DNA of 43,078 nucleotides from IMG/VR virus record IMGVR_UViG_3300024346_000147, positions 1 through 43,078 of that record. One strand, written 5' to 3'. The notes beneath the pieces are model-generated. The model ran no database searches, had not been told where the DNA came from, and worked only from the letters and a program-made list of their open reading frames with translations. Of this stretch, positions 1 through 7,790 are shown piece by piece; the first letter of the stretch is position 1; each line of letters opens with the position of its first letter. The stretch is from a virus. The position numbers were made by a program, and so were the translations under genes.

Positions 1-149
1 GACAAGATAATAGAGGTGTGGTTTTAAGAGTTAATGGTAACTTTAACGAAGAGATACAATTAGTCGTACAAGATGACTTAACTACGGGAAATGCCAGTTT
101 TCTAGCCCTAGCACATGGGCATGAATTGCAGACAGCACCTAACCAATAA
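1..149 (+). CDS. C-terminal end of an unknown protein (partial)
   Basis: An open frame enters from the left edge (codons start at base 3) and stops with TAA at 147-149, giving the last 48 residues, which end in LQTAPNQ. The start lies outside the window. It ends 9 bases before the large terminase gene, so it is probably in the same transcript. The visible segment looks like alternating beta strands with no motif I recognise. It could be a small terminase, a decoration protein or an unrelated gene; I cannot choose. Only the open frame and the tight spacing support it. Confidence 0.5.
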   Translation, partial: QDNRGVVLRVNGNFNEEIQLVVQDDLTTGNASFLALAHGHELQTAPNQ

Positions 150-158
150 GAAGAAACT

Positions 159-1454
159 ATGCTAAATATAAGCAGACCTGACGTTGAGTCAACTTTTCTA
201 CAGGAATTTCCTGTAGAAGATAGGTTTCTTAAACTTCCAGTAGGTCCATACTTGGACCTACTGGGAATTGAGCCTATTGCACCACAGATGGCACTTATTA
301 ACGCCATCAATAATCCAAAGTATCGTTTTGTTACTGCTTGTCTGTCTAGACGAACAGGAAAAACATACATAGCAAATATACTAGCCCAGTTAGTCTCTCT
401 AGTCCCAGGGTGCAATATACTTCTTATGTCGCCTAACTACTCCTTAACAGTTATATCGTGGGAGTTACAACGACAGCTAATAAATAAATTCGATCTAGAA
501 GTTACCAAAAACAACCAAAAGGACAAGGTAATAGTACTTAGTAACGAGAGTTCCATAAGAATGGGTTCGGTTACTCAGGCAGACTCAGTCGTAGGTAGAT
601 CATACGATTTAATACTATTTGACGAAGCAGCACTATCAGACGAAGGTAGGGATGCTTTCAATATCCAACTAAGACCTACACTAGATAAAGTAAATTCAAA
701 AGCTATATTTATATCAACACCTCGTGGTATACATAACTACTTCCATGAATTTTACCAACGAGGCTTTTCACAAGATCCTAATTTTAGTGATTGGGTATCT
801 ATACACTCCGATTGGCGCGAGAATCCAAGAGCGACTGAGAAAGATATTCTGCAGGCTAAAGGCTCTATGTCCAGTGCTGAATTTAGACAAGAATACATGG
901 CTGACTTCACAAGTTTTCAGGGAAGAATCTGGGACTTTGATGCTGAGAAGTGTATACGTGACCTATCTGAGCTAGATACAAGACAGATGGATGTTATAGC
1001 AGGAATTGACGTAGGTTTTAAAGACCCTACAGCATTCGTAGTTATAGCTTATGACCCCGATACAGAACTTTATTACGCACTAAAAGACTACCTAGATGCA
1101 GAGCAAACCACTTCTAGACAGGCGGAGATAGTTAAAGCTATGGAAGTGCGCTACGATATAGATATGATATTTATAGACGCGGCCGCTGCGCAGACTAGAC
1201 ATGACTGGGCTATGGAGCACGACATATCTACTATAAATGCTAAGAAGTCCGTATTGGATGGTATAGCTCACGTAGCTGGGATTATAGAGAACGACAAGTT
1301 AATTGTTGACCCAGATTGTACTCACTTATTATTTGCTCTAGACCAGTATCAATGGGACCACAGAAGCACTCTCATAAGAGAGAAGCCAGTACATAATGAG
1401 GCCAGTCACATGGCTGATGCATTGCGCTATGCATTGTATACTTATGTACAATAA
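159..1454 (+). CDS. terL: Terminase large subunit (ATPase/nuclease packaging motor)
   Basis: This 431-residue protein drives DNA into the prohead at the portal vertex and cuts the concatemer. The N-terminal ATPase domain has a Walker A-like loop at residues 63-69 (SRRTGKT) and a Walker B strand at 149-156 (YDLILFDE) with catalytic Glu156. The C-terminal RNase H-like nuclease domain has candidate metal-binding acids at Asp284 (GIDVGFKDPTAF), Asp340 (FIDAAAAQT) and Asp420 (HMADALRYAL). Length and domain order are normal for large terminases. No small terminase is recognisable in the window. A strong promoter lies downstream, so the terminase appears to be transcribed separately from the portal and capsid genes. 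Confidence 0.95.
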   Translation: MLNISRPDVESTFLQEFPVEDRFLKLPVGPYLDLLGIEPIAPQMALINAINNPKYRFVTACLSRRTGKTYIANILAQLVSLVPGCNILLMSPNYSLTVISWELQRQLINKFDLEVTKNNQKDKVIVLSNESSIRMGSVTQADSVVGRSYDLILFDEAALSDEGRDAFNIQLRPTLDKVNSKAIFISTPRGIHNYFHEFYQRGFSQDPNFSDWVSIHSDWRENPRATEKDILQAKGSMSSAEFRQEYMADFTSFQGRIWDFDAEKCIRDLSELDTRQMDVIAGIDVGFKDPTAFVVIAYDPDTELYYALKDYLDAEQTTSRQAEIVKAMEVRYDIDMIFIDAAAAQTRHDWAMEHDISTINAKKSVLDGIAHVAGIIENDKLIVDPDCTHLLFALDQYQWDHRSTLIREKPVHNEASHMADALRYALYTYVQ

Positions 1455-1514
1455 AATTTGTTGAGATGCAAACACTATGGGTGCACCAGTCGAAGGTGGA
1501 AGTAAAACAAATGG

Positions 1515-1543
1515 TTGACATTTTTATCTGTATACGGTATAAT
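1515..1543 (+). promoter_or_regulatory. Consensus sigma70-type promoter for the virion operon
   Basis: TTGACA (1515-1520) and TATAAT (1538-1543) are separated by exactly 17 bases, a perfect sigma70-type consensus. It sits in the 158-base gap between terL and the HNH gene. Transcription would start near 1550, about 63 bases before the ATG at 1613. My manual scan found no other TTGACA on the + strand of the virion half with a fitting -10 element. The rest of the gap holds nothing else I can identify. Confidence 0.8.
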
Positions 1544-1612
1544 TGTTAAAATTAATCGAGAGTTTTTAGCCATAATCAGGGTACTAACTAGGTTAGAGCA
1601 AGGAAAAACCAA

Positions 1613-1984
1613 ATGTCCGAGTTAAAACGTGATCCTGTTAAGTATATTAGAGATCGTGTAAAATCAAACTACAAGAAAGACTCAGAATGTCGCATTTGCT
1701 CTACAACTGAGCCGCTAGAATTTCATCACTTTCACTCGGTTGCTGAAATGTACCACTTATGGACTTATAAGAATGGGTTACAGGTTACTAGTGTTGACGA
1801 TATTATAGAAGTAAGAGACAGGTTTATCGAAGAACACTGGGAAGAGTTAGTAAATGGTTGTGTTACACTTTGTAGCAAGCACCACGCAGCACTTCACAGA
1901 GTCTACGGTAAAAGTCCAGCACTTTTAACCGCCCCAAAACAGTCTAGGTGGGTGGAAAAACAGAGAATTAAACATTCAGTCTAG
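1613..1984 (+). CDS. HNH-type zinc-binding endonuclease-like protein
   Basis: This 123-residue protein has the layout of a small HNH nuclease: a CxxC pair (Cys26, Cys29), a His-His pair in LEFHHFHS (His38, His39), and a C-terminal CVTLCSKHHAALH segment (Cys83, Cys87, His90, His91). These would form a structural zinc site and a beta-beta-alpha metal active site. HNH proteins are commonly encoded beside terminase and portal genes in HK97-type phages, where some are needed for cos cleavage with the terminase. They can also be homing endonucleases. The gene starts 8 bases after an AAGGA element and is the first gene after the consensus promoter. A packaging role is inferred from context. Confidence 0.8.
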   Translation: MSELKRDPVKYIRDRVKSNYKKDSECRICSTTEPLEFHHFHSVAEMYHLWTYKNGLQVTSVDDIIEVRDRFIEEHWEELVNGCVTLCSKHHAALHRVYGKSPALLTAPKQSRWVEKQRIKHSV

Positions 1985-1993
1985 GAGAAATAG

Positions 1994-3241
1994 ATGAACC
2001 TATTTAGTCTTTGGGGTTCCAGTGGCGCCTCAGGAGATAAAGCTGCCTTAGAACTAGAAGAGAAATACAACCCGGCCCAGAGCTTAATAGCTCAAGCGGA
2101 AGGAGACTCAGTAACTTCCACTAAACGTGGTATAACGTTTAACAACGCGTACAACAATATAGAAGTAGTTAGGCGTGGGGTGGATCTTTTAGTTAACAGT
2201 GCAGCAGATGTAAATTTTGATGTAAAGGCTAAGTTGCCATTTACTTCAGCAGCAAAAATTCAGCCAGGAAGGATAAAAGTATTACTAAACAACAGACCTA
2301 ACCCGTATGAAGACATAAACTCTTTCAGAAGAAAATGTTATATGGATTTATTTGTAGAAGGTAACTGTTTTATATATTTTGACGGCGAGCACTTATTTAA
2401 CTTACCAGCAGTACGTATGGAAATTAAATCTGATCCTAAAACTTTTATATCAGGTTACATATACGATGGTAAGACACCTTTTAGACATGATGAAATAATT
2501 CATATTAAAGATAACTCGGCAGACTCTATTTATAGAGGCGACTCTAGGCTTAAATCAGCCACTCAGAGCATCTCTATACTAGATGCAATGCTTGGCTACC
2601 AAGAAAACTTCTTTGAGAATGGTGCAGTACCAGGTTTAGTACTAAAGACTAAAGATGTTTTAAGTCAAAGAATTAAAGATAGAATGGTTGCCGAATGGAG
2701 AGCCAAGTACAACCCCAAGACTGGAGGTCGAAGACCTGTAGTTCTAGATGGTGGTTTAGAACTGGACTCTATCAACCCCGGTAACTTAAAAGATTTGGAC
2801 TTCAAGGACGGGGTAACGTCTCATGAAGAAAGAATACTGAAAGCTTTAGGAGTACCCCCTGTTTTATTAAACTCAGGAAATAACGCTAATATATCTCCTA
2901 ACTTAAAGTTATTTTACCAAACCACTGTAATACCCGCAATTAAGATGTTTTTATCTGCGTTTGAAGCGTTCTTTGCTTATGATATGAAAGAAGACGTTTC
3001 TGAAGTTAGAGCTCTCAGACCAGATCTGCGTGACGAAGCTTCGTATTATACTGGCTTAGTAAATAATGGTATAATGCTAGGAAGTGAAGCTAGAGATGCC
3101 TTAAGACTGGACTCTATAACTGAAGGTCCTAGTGCATCTTTACTGGATTATATTAGAATACCAAACAATGTTGCAGGGTCCGCTACGGGGGTCTCTGGAG
3201 AAGAAGGCGGTGCGCCGTCCAAACCAAGCGAGGACGCTTAA
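1994..3241 (+). CDS. Portal protein, HK97-like
   Basis: This 415-residue protein should form the dodecameric ring at the capsid vertex through which DNA passes and to which the neck attaches. Evidence is its size, its place after the terminase/HNH genes and before the protease-capsid gene, and HK97-portal-like sequence (NNRPNPYEDINSFRRK near residue 95, the LDAMLGYQENFFENGAVPG helix region, and LKALGVPPVLLNSG). The C-terminus is rich in Gly, Ser, Pro and acidic residues. A good SD (AGGAGA) precedes the ATG. The stop overlaps the next start (TAATG at 3239-3243), indicating translational coupling. Confidence 0.9.
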   Translation: MNLFSLWGSSGASGDKAALELEEKYNPAQSLIAQAEGDSVTSTKRGITFNNAYNNIEVVRRGVDLLVNSAADVNFDVKAKLPFTSAAKIQPGRIKVLLNNRPNPYEDINSFRRKCYMDLFVEGNCFIYFDGEHLFNLPAVRMEIKSDPKTFISGYIYDGKTPFRHDEIIHIKDNSADSIYRGDSRLKSATQSISILDAMLGYQENFFENGAVPGLVLKTKDVLSQRIKDRMVAEWRAKYNPKTGGRRPVVLDGGLELDSINPGNLKDLDFKDGVTSHEERILKALGVPPVLLNSGNNANISPNLKLFYQTTVIPAIKMFLSAFEAFFAYDMKEDVSEVRALRPDLRDEASYYTGLVNNGIMLGSEARDALRLDSITEGPSASLLDYIRIPNNVAGSATGVSGEEGGAPSKPSEDA

Positions 3242-3498
3242 TGTCAGATACTATGTTAGATGACTTAGCCGAGTTTTTCAAAGATAAAAACCTCGATATG
3301 GAATGCCATGAATACTGTGCACATATAACAGCACCGTACTCTAGACAGCAAATCCGTAAAGAGTTTAAGTCTTACGAAACTATGATAGGCTTACTAAAGT
3401 CACAAGATAAAGAATTAAAGGTTTCAGCTAAAATAAAATTAGCGCCTGGCAAGACTAAAGTTGATAGAGGAGTCACTAAGAATGAAACTAAAAAGTAA
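3241..3498 (+). CDS. Small unknown protein between portal and protease-capsid genes
   Basis: This 85-residue charged protein is not recognised. It starts at an ATG that overlaps the portal stop and has a GAGGAC SD inside the end of the portal gene. It overlaps the following protease-capsid start by 17 bases, so it is tightly coupled on both sides. The N-terminal half is acidic and has a Cys/His-containing segment (MECHEYCAHIT). The C-terminus is very basic (KLAPGKTKVDRG...NETKK). Position suggests a head-assembly accessory or scaffold partner, but no motif shows this. Confidence 0.7.
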   Translation: MSDTMLDDLAEFFKDKNLDMECHEYCAHITAPYSRQQIRKEFKSYETMIGLLKSQDKELKVSAKIKLAPGKTKVDRGVTKNETKK

Positions 3499-5395
3499 TA
3501 AAATAGTTAGTCTTAATTCCTCAATTAGCTCAGTGACTAAATCTTCGGATGACTCTGATGATTTAATTATCGAAGGTTATGCCAATACTACTGATAAAGA
3601 TCGCGCAGGCGATGTAATTGTCAGATCAGCTTGGGAAACCAAAAATGCACTAACTAATTATTTAAAGAACCCTGTTATTCTAGCTTTCCATGACCATTCA
3701 CGTCCTGTTGGTAGAATGATTGAACATGAAGTTACTGATCAAGGACTTCGAATTAAAGCAAAAATCTCTAAAGCAGCTGGAGAAATCTACCAGTTGATTC
3801 AGGACGAAGTTATTACAGCTTTTTCTGTTGGTTTTAGGGTACTTGACGCAGACTATGATACTGCAACTGACATCTTTCTTATAAAAGACTTGGAATTGCA
3901 TGAAACTTCGGTAGTATCTGTTCCAATGAATCAAACAAGCATCTTTTCTATATCTAAGTCTTTTGACACGGATGAAGAAGTTGCAGAATTCAAATCACTT
4001 TACACAACAAACAAATCCGTGTCTGAGAATGACCATCCTAACGAGGAAATTTTAATGAATGAACAAGAATTGAAGGCTCTTATTGAAGCTACACTTAAAA
4101 CCAATAACGCCGAAGTAGAGCGCGCCCGCTTAGAAGCAGAAGAAAAAGCTGCTAAAGAAAAAGCTGCTGCAGAGCGTGATGAAGTAAGAATCGGAGTAAT
4201 GGTTAAGTCTCAGACTGAGCGTTTACTTGCTGATCTTGAAAAGTCACAAAAAGAAGGCGCTGAAGCTTTTGCTAAGCAGGTAGCTTTGCTACAGACTGAT
4301 ATCAAAAGTAAGGACGAAGAAATCCGTTCTATCTTAGCAGCTAGAGACAACAAGATGCATTATGGCGATGAAAGCGCTAAGAGTGCATTTACATCTAAAG
4401 AAATCGAAGATGCTTATATCCTTGCTAAAGTATGCAAGAAGGACCTTTTTGATACTAAGTTTGGTAGAAAACTATCAGAGAAAGCAGTTAACGCTTCTTC
4501 TTCTGGCCAGGTTTCTTCTGATAAGTACGAGCAAGAAGTAACTTCTAGACTATATGAGTCTATGAAAGAAATGCTTACTGTACAGCCATTGTTCAGAGAG
4601 ATTCAATTGAACTCTGCAACTCAAATTTTGCCAATCAATCCTAATTCAACAAGTGCTGGTTGGGTTGACGGTGCAAACTACGGTGCTGCTGCAAGTACTG
4701 GTGCTGAACTTACTAAAGCATTGACTGAAATCACACTTAATACTTTCAAGCTTGCTGGTAAGTCTTACATCACTGATGAAACAGATGAAGATGCAATCAT
4801 ACCTATCCTTCCGTTACTACGTGACCAGTTGGTAGAAGCTCACTCTTTAGCTATCGACAGTGCGTTTATTAGCGGTTCTGGTGTTGCTAACAACCCTACC
4901 GGTTTGATCACTCGTGCCATAGCTACTGCGGGTAGCGCTGTTTCAGTTACAACTGCTAAAGCAGATGGTTCTGTTAAAGTTACAGCTAAAATGTTACTGC
5001 AAGCTAGACGCGGTCTAGGACAGTGGGGCTTGAGCATGAAAGACTTAGCATTGGTTGTTTCTATGGACGCTTATTGGGATCTTTTAGAAGATACCGAGTT
5101 CCAGAACATCAATGAAGTTGGTGCAATGGCTACTAAGAAAACCGGCCAAGTTGGTATGGTTTACGGTATGCCCGTAATGGTATCTACACAAATGCCTACT
5201 AAAGCTGTAAACGCAGCGTATGCAATTATTGTAAATACTAAGAACTTTGTTGCTCCACGTCTACGTGGTTTCAACATTCAAAGCGACTACGATGTTGAGA
5301 AGCAACGTAGAGTTATCGTATCAACCCAGAGATTGGGCTTTAACGATATCATCGCTAATCAAGGTGTGGCAATCGCGACTTACGCAGCGGCCTAA
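3482..5395 (+). CDS. Fused HK97-type prohead protease and major capsid protein
   Basis: This is a 637-residue fusion. Residues about 28-160 are a U35-type prohead protease with likely catalytic His70 (LAFHDHSRP) and Ser115 (TAFSVGFRV), followed by ELHETSVVSVP. Residues about 192-291 are a charged, Ala/Glu/Lys-rich coiled coil resembling the HK97 delta (scaffolding) domain. Residues about 300-637 are an HK97-fold coat protein (QILPINPNSTSAGW, SGSGVANNPTGL, GMVYGMPVMVS). The ATG at 3482 has a GAGGAG SD; an in-frame TTG 21 bases upstream is a poorer start. In HK97 itself the protease and capsid protein are separate genes. An internal start (separate entry) probably supplies extra capsid subunits without the protease. 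Confidence 0.93.
   Translation: MKLKSNKIVSLNSSISSVTKSSDDSDDLIIEGYANTTDKDRAGDVIVRSAWETKNALTNYLKNPVILAFHDHSRPVGRMIEHEVTDQGLRIKAKISKAAGEIYQLIQDEVITAFSVGFRVLDADYDTATDIFLIKDLELHETSVVSVPMNQTSIFSISKSFDTDEEVAEFKSLYTTNKSVSENDHPNEEILMNEQELKALIEATLKTNNAEVERARLEAEEKAAKEKAAAERDEVRIGVMVKSQTERLLADLEKSQKEGAEAFAKQVALLQTDIKSKDEEIRSILAARDNKMHYGDESAKSAFTSKEIEDAYILAKVCKKDLFDTKFGRKLSEKAVNASSSGQVSSDKYEQEVTSRLYESMKEMLTVQPLFREIQLNSATQILPINPNSTSAGWVDGANYGAAASTGAELTKALTEITLNTFKLAGKSYITDETDEDAIIPILPLLRDQLVEAHSLAIDSAFISGSGVANNPTGLITRAIATAGSAVSVTTAKADGSVKVTAKMLLQARRGLGQWGLSMKDLALVVSMDAYWDLLEDTEFQNINEVGAMATKKTGQVGMVYGMPVMVSTQMPTKAVNAAYAIIVNTKNFVAPRLRGFNIQSDYDVEKQRRVIVSTQRLGFNDIIANQGVAIATYAAA
4055..5395 (+). CDS. Probable internally initiated major capsid protein (delta domain plus coat)
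   Basis: Within the fused gene an in-frame ATG at 4055 (residue 192 of the fusion) is preceded by GAGGA (4043-4047), 7 bases away, which is a good SD spacing. Translation from here gives a 446-residue protein: about 100 residues of Ala/Glu/Lys-rich coiled coil, then the coat domain. HK97 capsid protein likewise begins with a delta domain of about 100 residues that its protease removes. This start would let the cell make many capsid subunits for each protease-containing fusion. The site is seen in the sequence; its use is inferred. Confidence 0.6.
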   Translation: MNEQELKALIEATLKTNNAEVERARLEAEEKAAKEKAAAERDEVRIGVMVKSQTERLLADLEKSQKEGAEAFAKQVALLQTDIKSKDEEIRSILAARDNKMHYGDESAKSAFTSKEIEDAYILAKVCKKDLFDTKFGRKLSEKAVNASSSGQVSSDKYEQEVTSRLYESMKEMLTVQPLFREIQLNSATQILPINPNSTSAGWVDGANYGAAASTGAELTKALTEITLNTFKLAGKSYITDETDEDAIIPILPLLRDQLVEAHSLAIDSAFISGSGVANNPTGLITRAIATAGSAVSVTTAKADGSVKVTAKMLLQARRGLGQWGLSMKDLALVVSMDAYWDLLEDTEFQNINEVGAMATKKTGQVGMVYGMPVMVSTQMPTKAVNAAYAIIVNTKNFVAPRLRGFNIQSDYDVEKQRRVIVSTQRLGFNDIIANQGVAIATYAAA

Positions 5396-5406
5396 AACCT
5401 AAAGTT

Positions 5407-5435
5407 ATAAGTCCGGGGTAACCCGGGCTTATTTT
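5407..5435 (+). terminator. Intrinsic terminator or attenuator after the capsid gene
   Basis: An 11-bp stem (5407-5417 with 5422-5432, one G-T pair) closes a GTAA loop (GNRA type) and is followed by TTT. It lies 11 bases after the capsid stop. It probably ends a share of transcripts so that capsid mRNA exceeds mRNA for the neck and tail, and it may protect the 3' end of the capsid message. Confidence 0.8.
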
Positions 5436-5469
5436 CATATGCTTTTTAAAGCAGAGTATATGAAAATAA
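5429..5469 (+). promoter_or_regulatory. Second hairpin overlapping the terminator
   Basis: A perfect 12-base inverted repeat (TTATTTTCATAT at 5429-5440 and its complement at 5458-5469) can pair. The inner bases 5441-5445 and 5453-5457 extend it with G-T pairs. The left arm takes the last four bases of the terminator stem and its whole T run, so the two hairpins cannot form at the same time. It ends one base before the AGGAGGT SD of the next gene. An antiterminator or processing role is inferred. Confidence 0.55.
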
Positions 5470-5480
5470 GAGGAGGTAAT

Positions 5481-6044
5481 ATGGCTTTAGTTACATTGGA
5501 AGAATATAAAGAATACTATAAAATAAGTAGTGCCGAAGGAGATGACAGACTATCCTCTATGATAGATTTAGTCAGTGAACTTGTAGAAGTTTATCTTAGC
5601 AGAAACATAGCATCAGAGGTCTACTCTGATGTGTACTTGGAACTTTTAGGAAGCAGTGTTTACACTCCTAATTTCCCTATAGAGAGTATATCTTTACTAG
5701 AATACTTCGACAAGTCTACAGAGACTTGGGTAGCAATAGACTCTGCAAATTACTTTGTAGAGGAAGATAATGGTATCATTGAGATACTAGATTCATCTAT
5801 ACTGTCCCTAATATCCGGTAAAAGACGTAAGCCTGTAAGGGTCTCTATGACTGCGGGTTATTCAATAGTACCTTCAGACTTAAAGTTGGCTGTTTTTGAC
5901 TTAATAACTTATTACAATAAACGTCAGCAGACACCTGTAAGAAATATGTCTGGTCAGGGTGTTGATACTACTGCAGGGTTAAATGGATCTGAAATGCCTG
6001 CCCATATAAAGAGGGTACTAAGCCTGCACAGGCTACCTGCATGA
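5481..6044 (+). CDS. Head-tail connector (adaptor) protein
   Basis: This 187-residue protein resembles the head-tail connector family of HK97-type phages, whose members bind below the portal. Indicators are the N-terminal LEEYKEYYKIS and DDRLSSMIDLVSELVEVYL helices, the central strand region with FPIESISLLEYFD, and the PSDLKLAVFDLITYYNKRQ helix near the C-terminus. The start chosen is the ATG at 5481, which has a perfect AGGAGGT SD 3 bases upstream. An earlier in-frame ATG at 5439 lies inside the hairpin region and has no SD. The stop overlaps the next start (ATGA). Confidence 0.75.
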   Translation: MALVTLEEYKEYYKISSAEGDDRLSSMIDLVSELVEVYLSRNIASEVYSDVYLELLGSSVYTPNFPIESISLLEYFDKSTETWVAIDSANYFVEEDNGIIEILDSSILSLISGKRRKPVRVSMTAGYSIVPSDLKLAVFDLITYYNKRQQTPVRNMSGQGVDTTAGLNGSEMPAHIKRVLSLHRLPA

Positions 6045-7342
6045 GTAACTCCTCACTCTCTGAATTTTTAATGTCAGTAGCGGACGAGTACATGAGTAAG
6101 GCTCTTTATGACGATTTCAAAAAAGAGGCGTATAAACATACTCATTATTTTAGTTATGGAAGACGCGAGTTAAAGAGTATGTTTACTACTAGCGATGGCA
6201 AACGTTACTCAGCCAATGTTTATAACATCATAGTAAAAGCTATAAGATCTCACCCAGATGTTAAAAGTAATTTGTACAGACCTAGTGAAGACGAAAAATT
6301 ACCTCCGGGACTAAATAGAGCCACCACCTTAGAATTTAATAACTTTGCTGCCTCAGCAAAGGTTATATCGGCTCTTAAAGTACTAATCGCAGAGGCGCTA
6401 GACGAGTTATATACTATATCTAATGACGAAGAAATAAAAACCTTATCGAATAAATTTTCGGATAATGACGGTAAATATATGCATAGGGGTCATGTAACAG
6501 GCACCCTAACCCAAAAGAACGCGTATAACAGAGATAAGTTCTCCCTGAGAGAGGGGGAAATACGTAAGGCACTTGGCGGAACTGCACTATTAAATAGGTC
6601 CAATGCACTAGTAAACAGATTAGTACAGCTTGACATGAGTATGCACTCAAATAAGAAGCTGACCTCTAAAGGTGTACTTGCTAACGAGTATTCTATTCTG
6701 GTATTTGAGTATGGTAAAGGTAAGGATGGTAATGCATCCACCGGCTCCCAAGCTAGAAATACTACTATAAAGCTAAGAAACATTCTAGTCGCAAACCTAG
6801 AGAAAATGGCTCTTAGATTAGAAAGTTCTCCGTCTAATATGAAAATGATAGAAGATCATATTTCAGATACTCTACATGGGAAAAAGACTACTAGGAAGTA
6901 CTCTGGTAAGTCCAAGAAAGTATCTCGCAAGAAAAAATTCAAAGTAAATACCCAAATTGTTAAGTTAAAAAAGACAATGGCAGGGTCCAATACTGATGAT
7001 GAGCAAGAAGTAACCAATTACATCGGTATACGCAACCTAATAAATGCTAGCCTACCAGATGTAGTGCGAGCTAATATGGGGTCACCTGCGCTGAACAACA
7101 GAACAGGACGATTCGCAAATAGTGTTAAAGTAGAGAGCATCGCACCTTCCAGAGGTAGGCTTATCTCTATATTTTACTCTTACATGAATAACCCATACCA
7201 AACTTTTGAACCCGGGTTCGCCCAAGGATCCTCTGACAGAGACCCCAGGAACGTTATTAGGAAATCTATAAGAGAGATAGCTTCTGGACTTATGGAAGAG
7301 AAATTTAGGTCCTACAAGGTTACAGGAGGTAATACAGAATGA
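6041..7342 (+). CDS. Putative neck / head-tail joining protein
   Basis: This 433-residue protein lies between the connector and the tail-terminator candidate, overlapping both by ATGA junctions. The N-terminal 280 residues are helical and unrecognised. A strongly basic linker follows (about residues 283-304, rich in Lys, Arg and Ser). The C-terminal 90 residues contain NNRTGRFANSVKVESI and RDPRNVIRKSIREIA, which remind me of small neck or tail-completion proteins (HK97 gp10-like). It is much longer than those families, so the C-terminal domain may be fused to an extra N-terminal module. The function is inferred mainly from gene order. Confidence 0.5.
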   Translation: MSNSSLSEFLMSVADEYMSKALYDDFKKEAYKHTHYFSYGRRELKSMFTTSDGKRYSANVYNIIVKAIRSHPDVKSNLYRPSEDEKLPPGLNRATTLEFNNFAASAKVISALKVLIAEALDELYTISNDEEIKTLSNKFSDNDGKYMHRGHVTGTLTQKNAYNRDKFSLREGEIRKALGGTALLNRSNALVNRLVQLDMSMHSNKKLTSKGVLANEYSILVFEYGKGKDGNASTGSQARNTTIKLRNILVANLEKMALRLESSPSNMKMIEDHISDTLHGKKTTRKYSGKSKKVSRKKKFKVNTQIVKLKKTMAGSNTDDEQEVTNYIGIRNLINASLPDVVRANMGSPALNNRTGRFANSVKVESIAPSRGRLISIFYSYMNNPYQTFEPGFAQGSSDRDPRNVIRKSIREIASGLMEEKFRSYKVTGGNTE

Positions 7343-7770
7343 GCGCTCGATCTAGTATAGTCGACAAACTAGTTAATCTCTTAAAAGAAATTGATGGTAC
7401 TGGGGATTATAACACCAATGTTTACGGAAACGTAACAAAGAGACTATTATTTTGGGATGAGGTAACAGATTTTCCTCACATCTCCGTAGTAGCTGGCTCC
7501 GAAAGCAGAGAGTATAAACCTGCTAGTTTTAAATGGGGCAGGTTATCTGTTTCCTTAAAGGTTTATGTTCACAAGGAAGACCCAGTAGCCGCATTAGAAG
7601 ATTTACTAGTAGACATTGAGAGGCTTATAGACTCACATAACACTATAGACTTTGGTGCTGGAACTACTCAGGACATACGACTTACAAATATAGAAACTGA
7701 TGAAGGATTGCTAGTACCTTATGGTGTTGGCGAAATTAACCTTCAAATATTATACGAAGTACCAAACTAA
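7339..7770 (+). CDS. Putative tail terminator / completion protein
   Basis: This 143-residue protein sits immediately before the major tail protein, the position of tail-terminator proteins such as lambda gpU. It has an N-terminal helix (SIVDKLVNLLKEI), a strand with FPHISVVAGSE, then KVYVHKEDP, ALEDLLVDIERLI and a C-terminal LQILYEVPN strand. This alpha/beta pattern is usual for the family. Such proteins cap the tail tube and join it to the head. It overlaps the previous gene by four bases (ATGA). Assignment rests on pattern and position. Confidence 0.6.
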   Translation: MSARSSIVDKLVNLLKEIDGTGDYNTNVYGNVTKRLLFWDEVTDFPHISVVAGSESREYKPASFKWGRLSVSLKVYVHKEDPVAALEDLLVDIERLIDSHNTIDFGAGTTQDIRLTNIETDEGLLVPYGVGEINLQILYEVPN

Positions 7771-7790
7771 TTACTACGAGGAGTAGTTAA

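Noticed and set aside
1466-1549. Two short overlapping reading frames (27 and 13 codons) between terL and the HNH gene.
   Set aside because: They overlap the -35 and -10 elements, have no convincing SD, and use no recognisable protein pattern.
3461-3481. TTG start extending the protease-capsid protein by seven residues.
   Set aside because: The ATG at 3482 has a GAGGAG SD at proper spacing, while the TTG has none.
5439-5480. Upstream ATG for the connector protein.
   Set aside because: It lies in the hairpin region with no SD; the ATG at 5481 has a perfect AGGAGGT.
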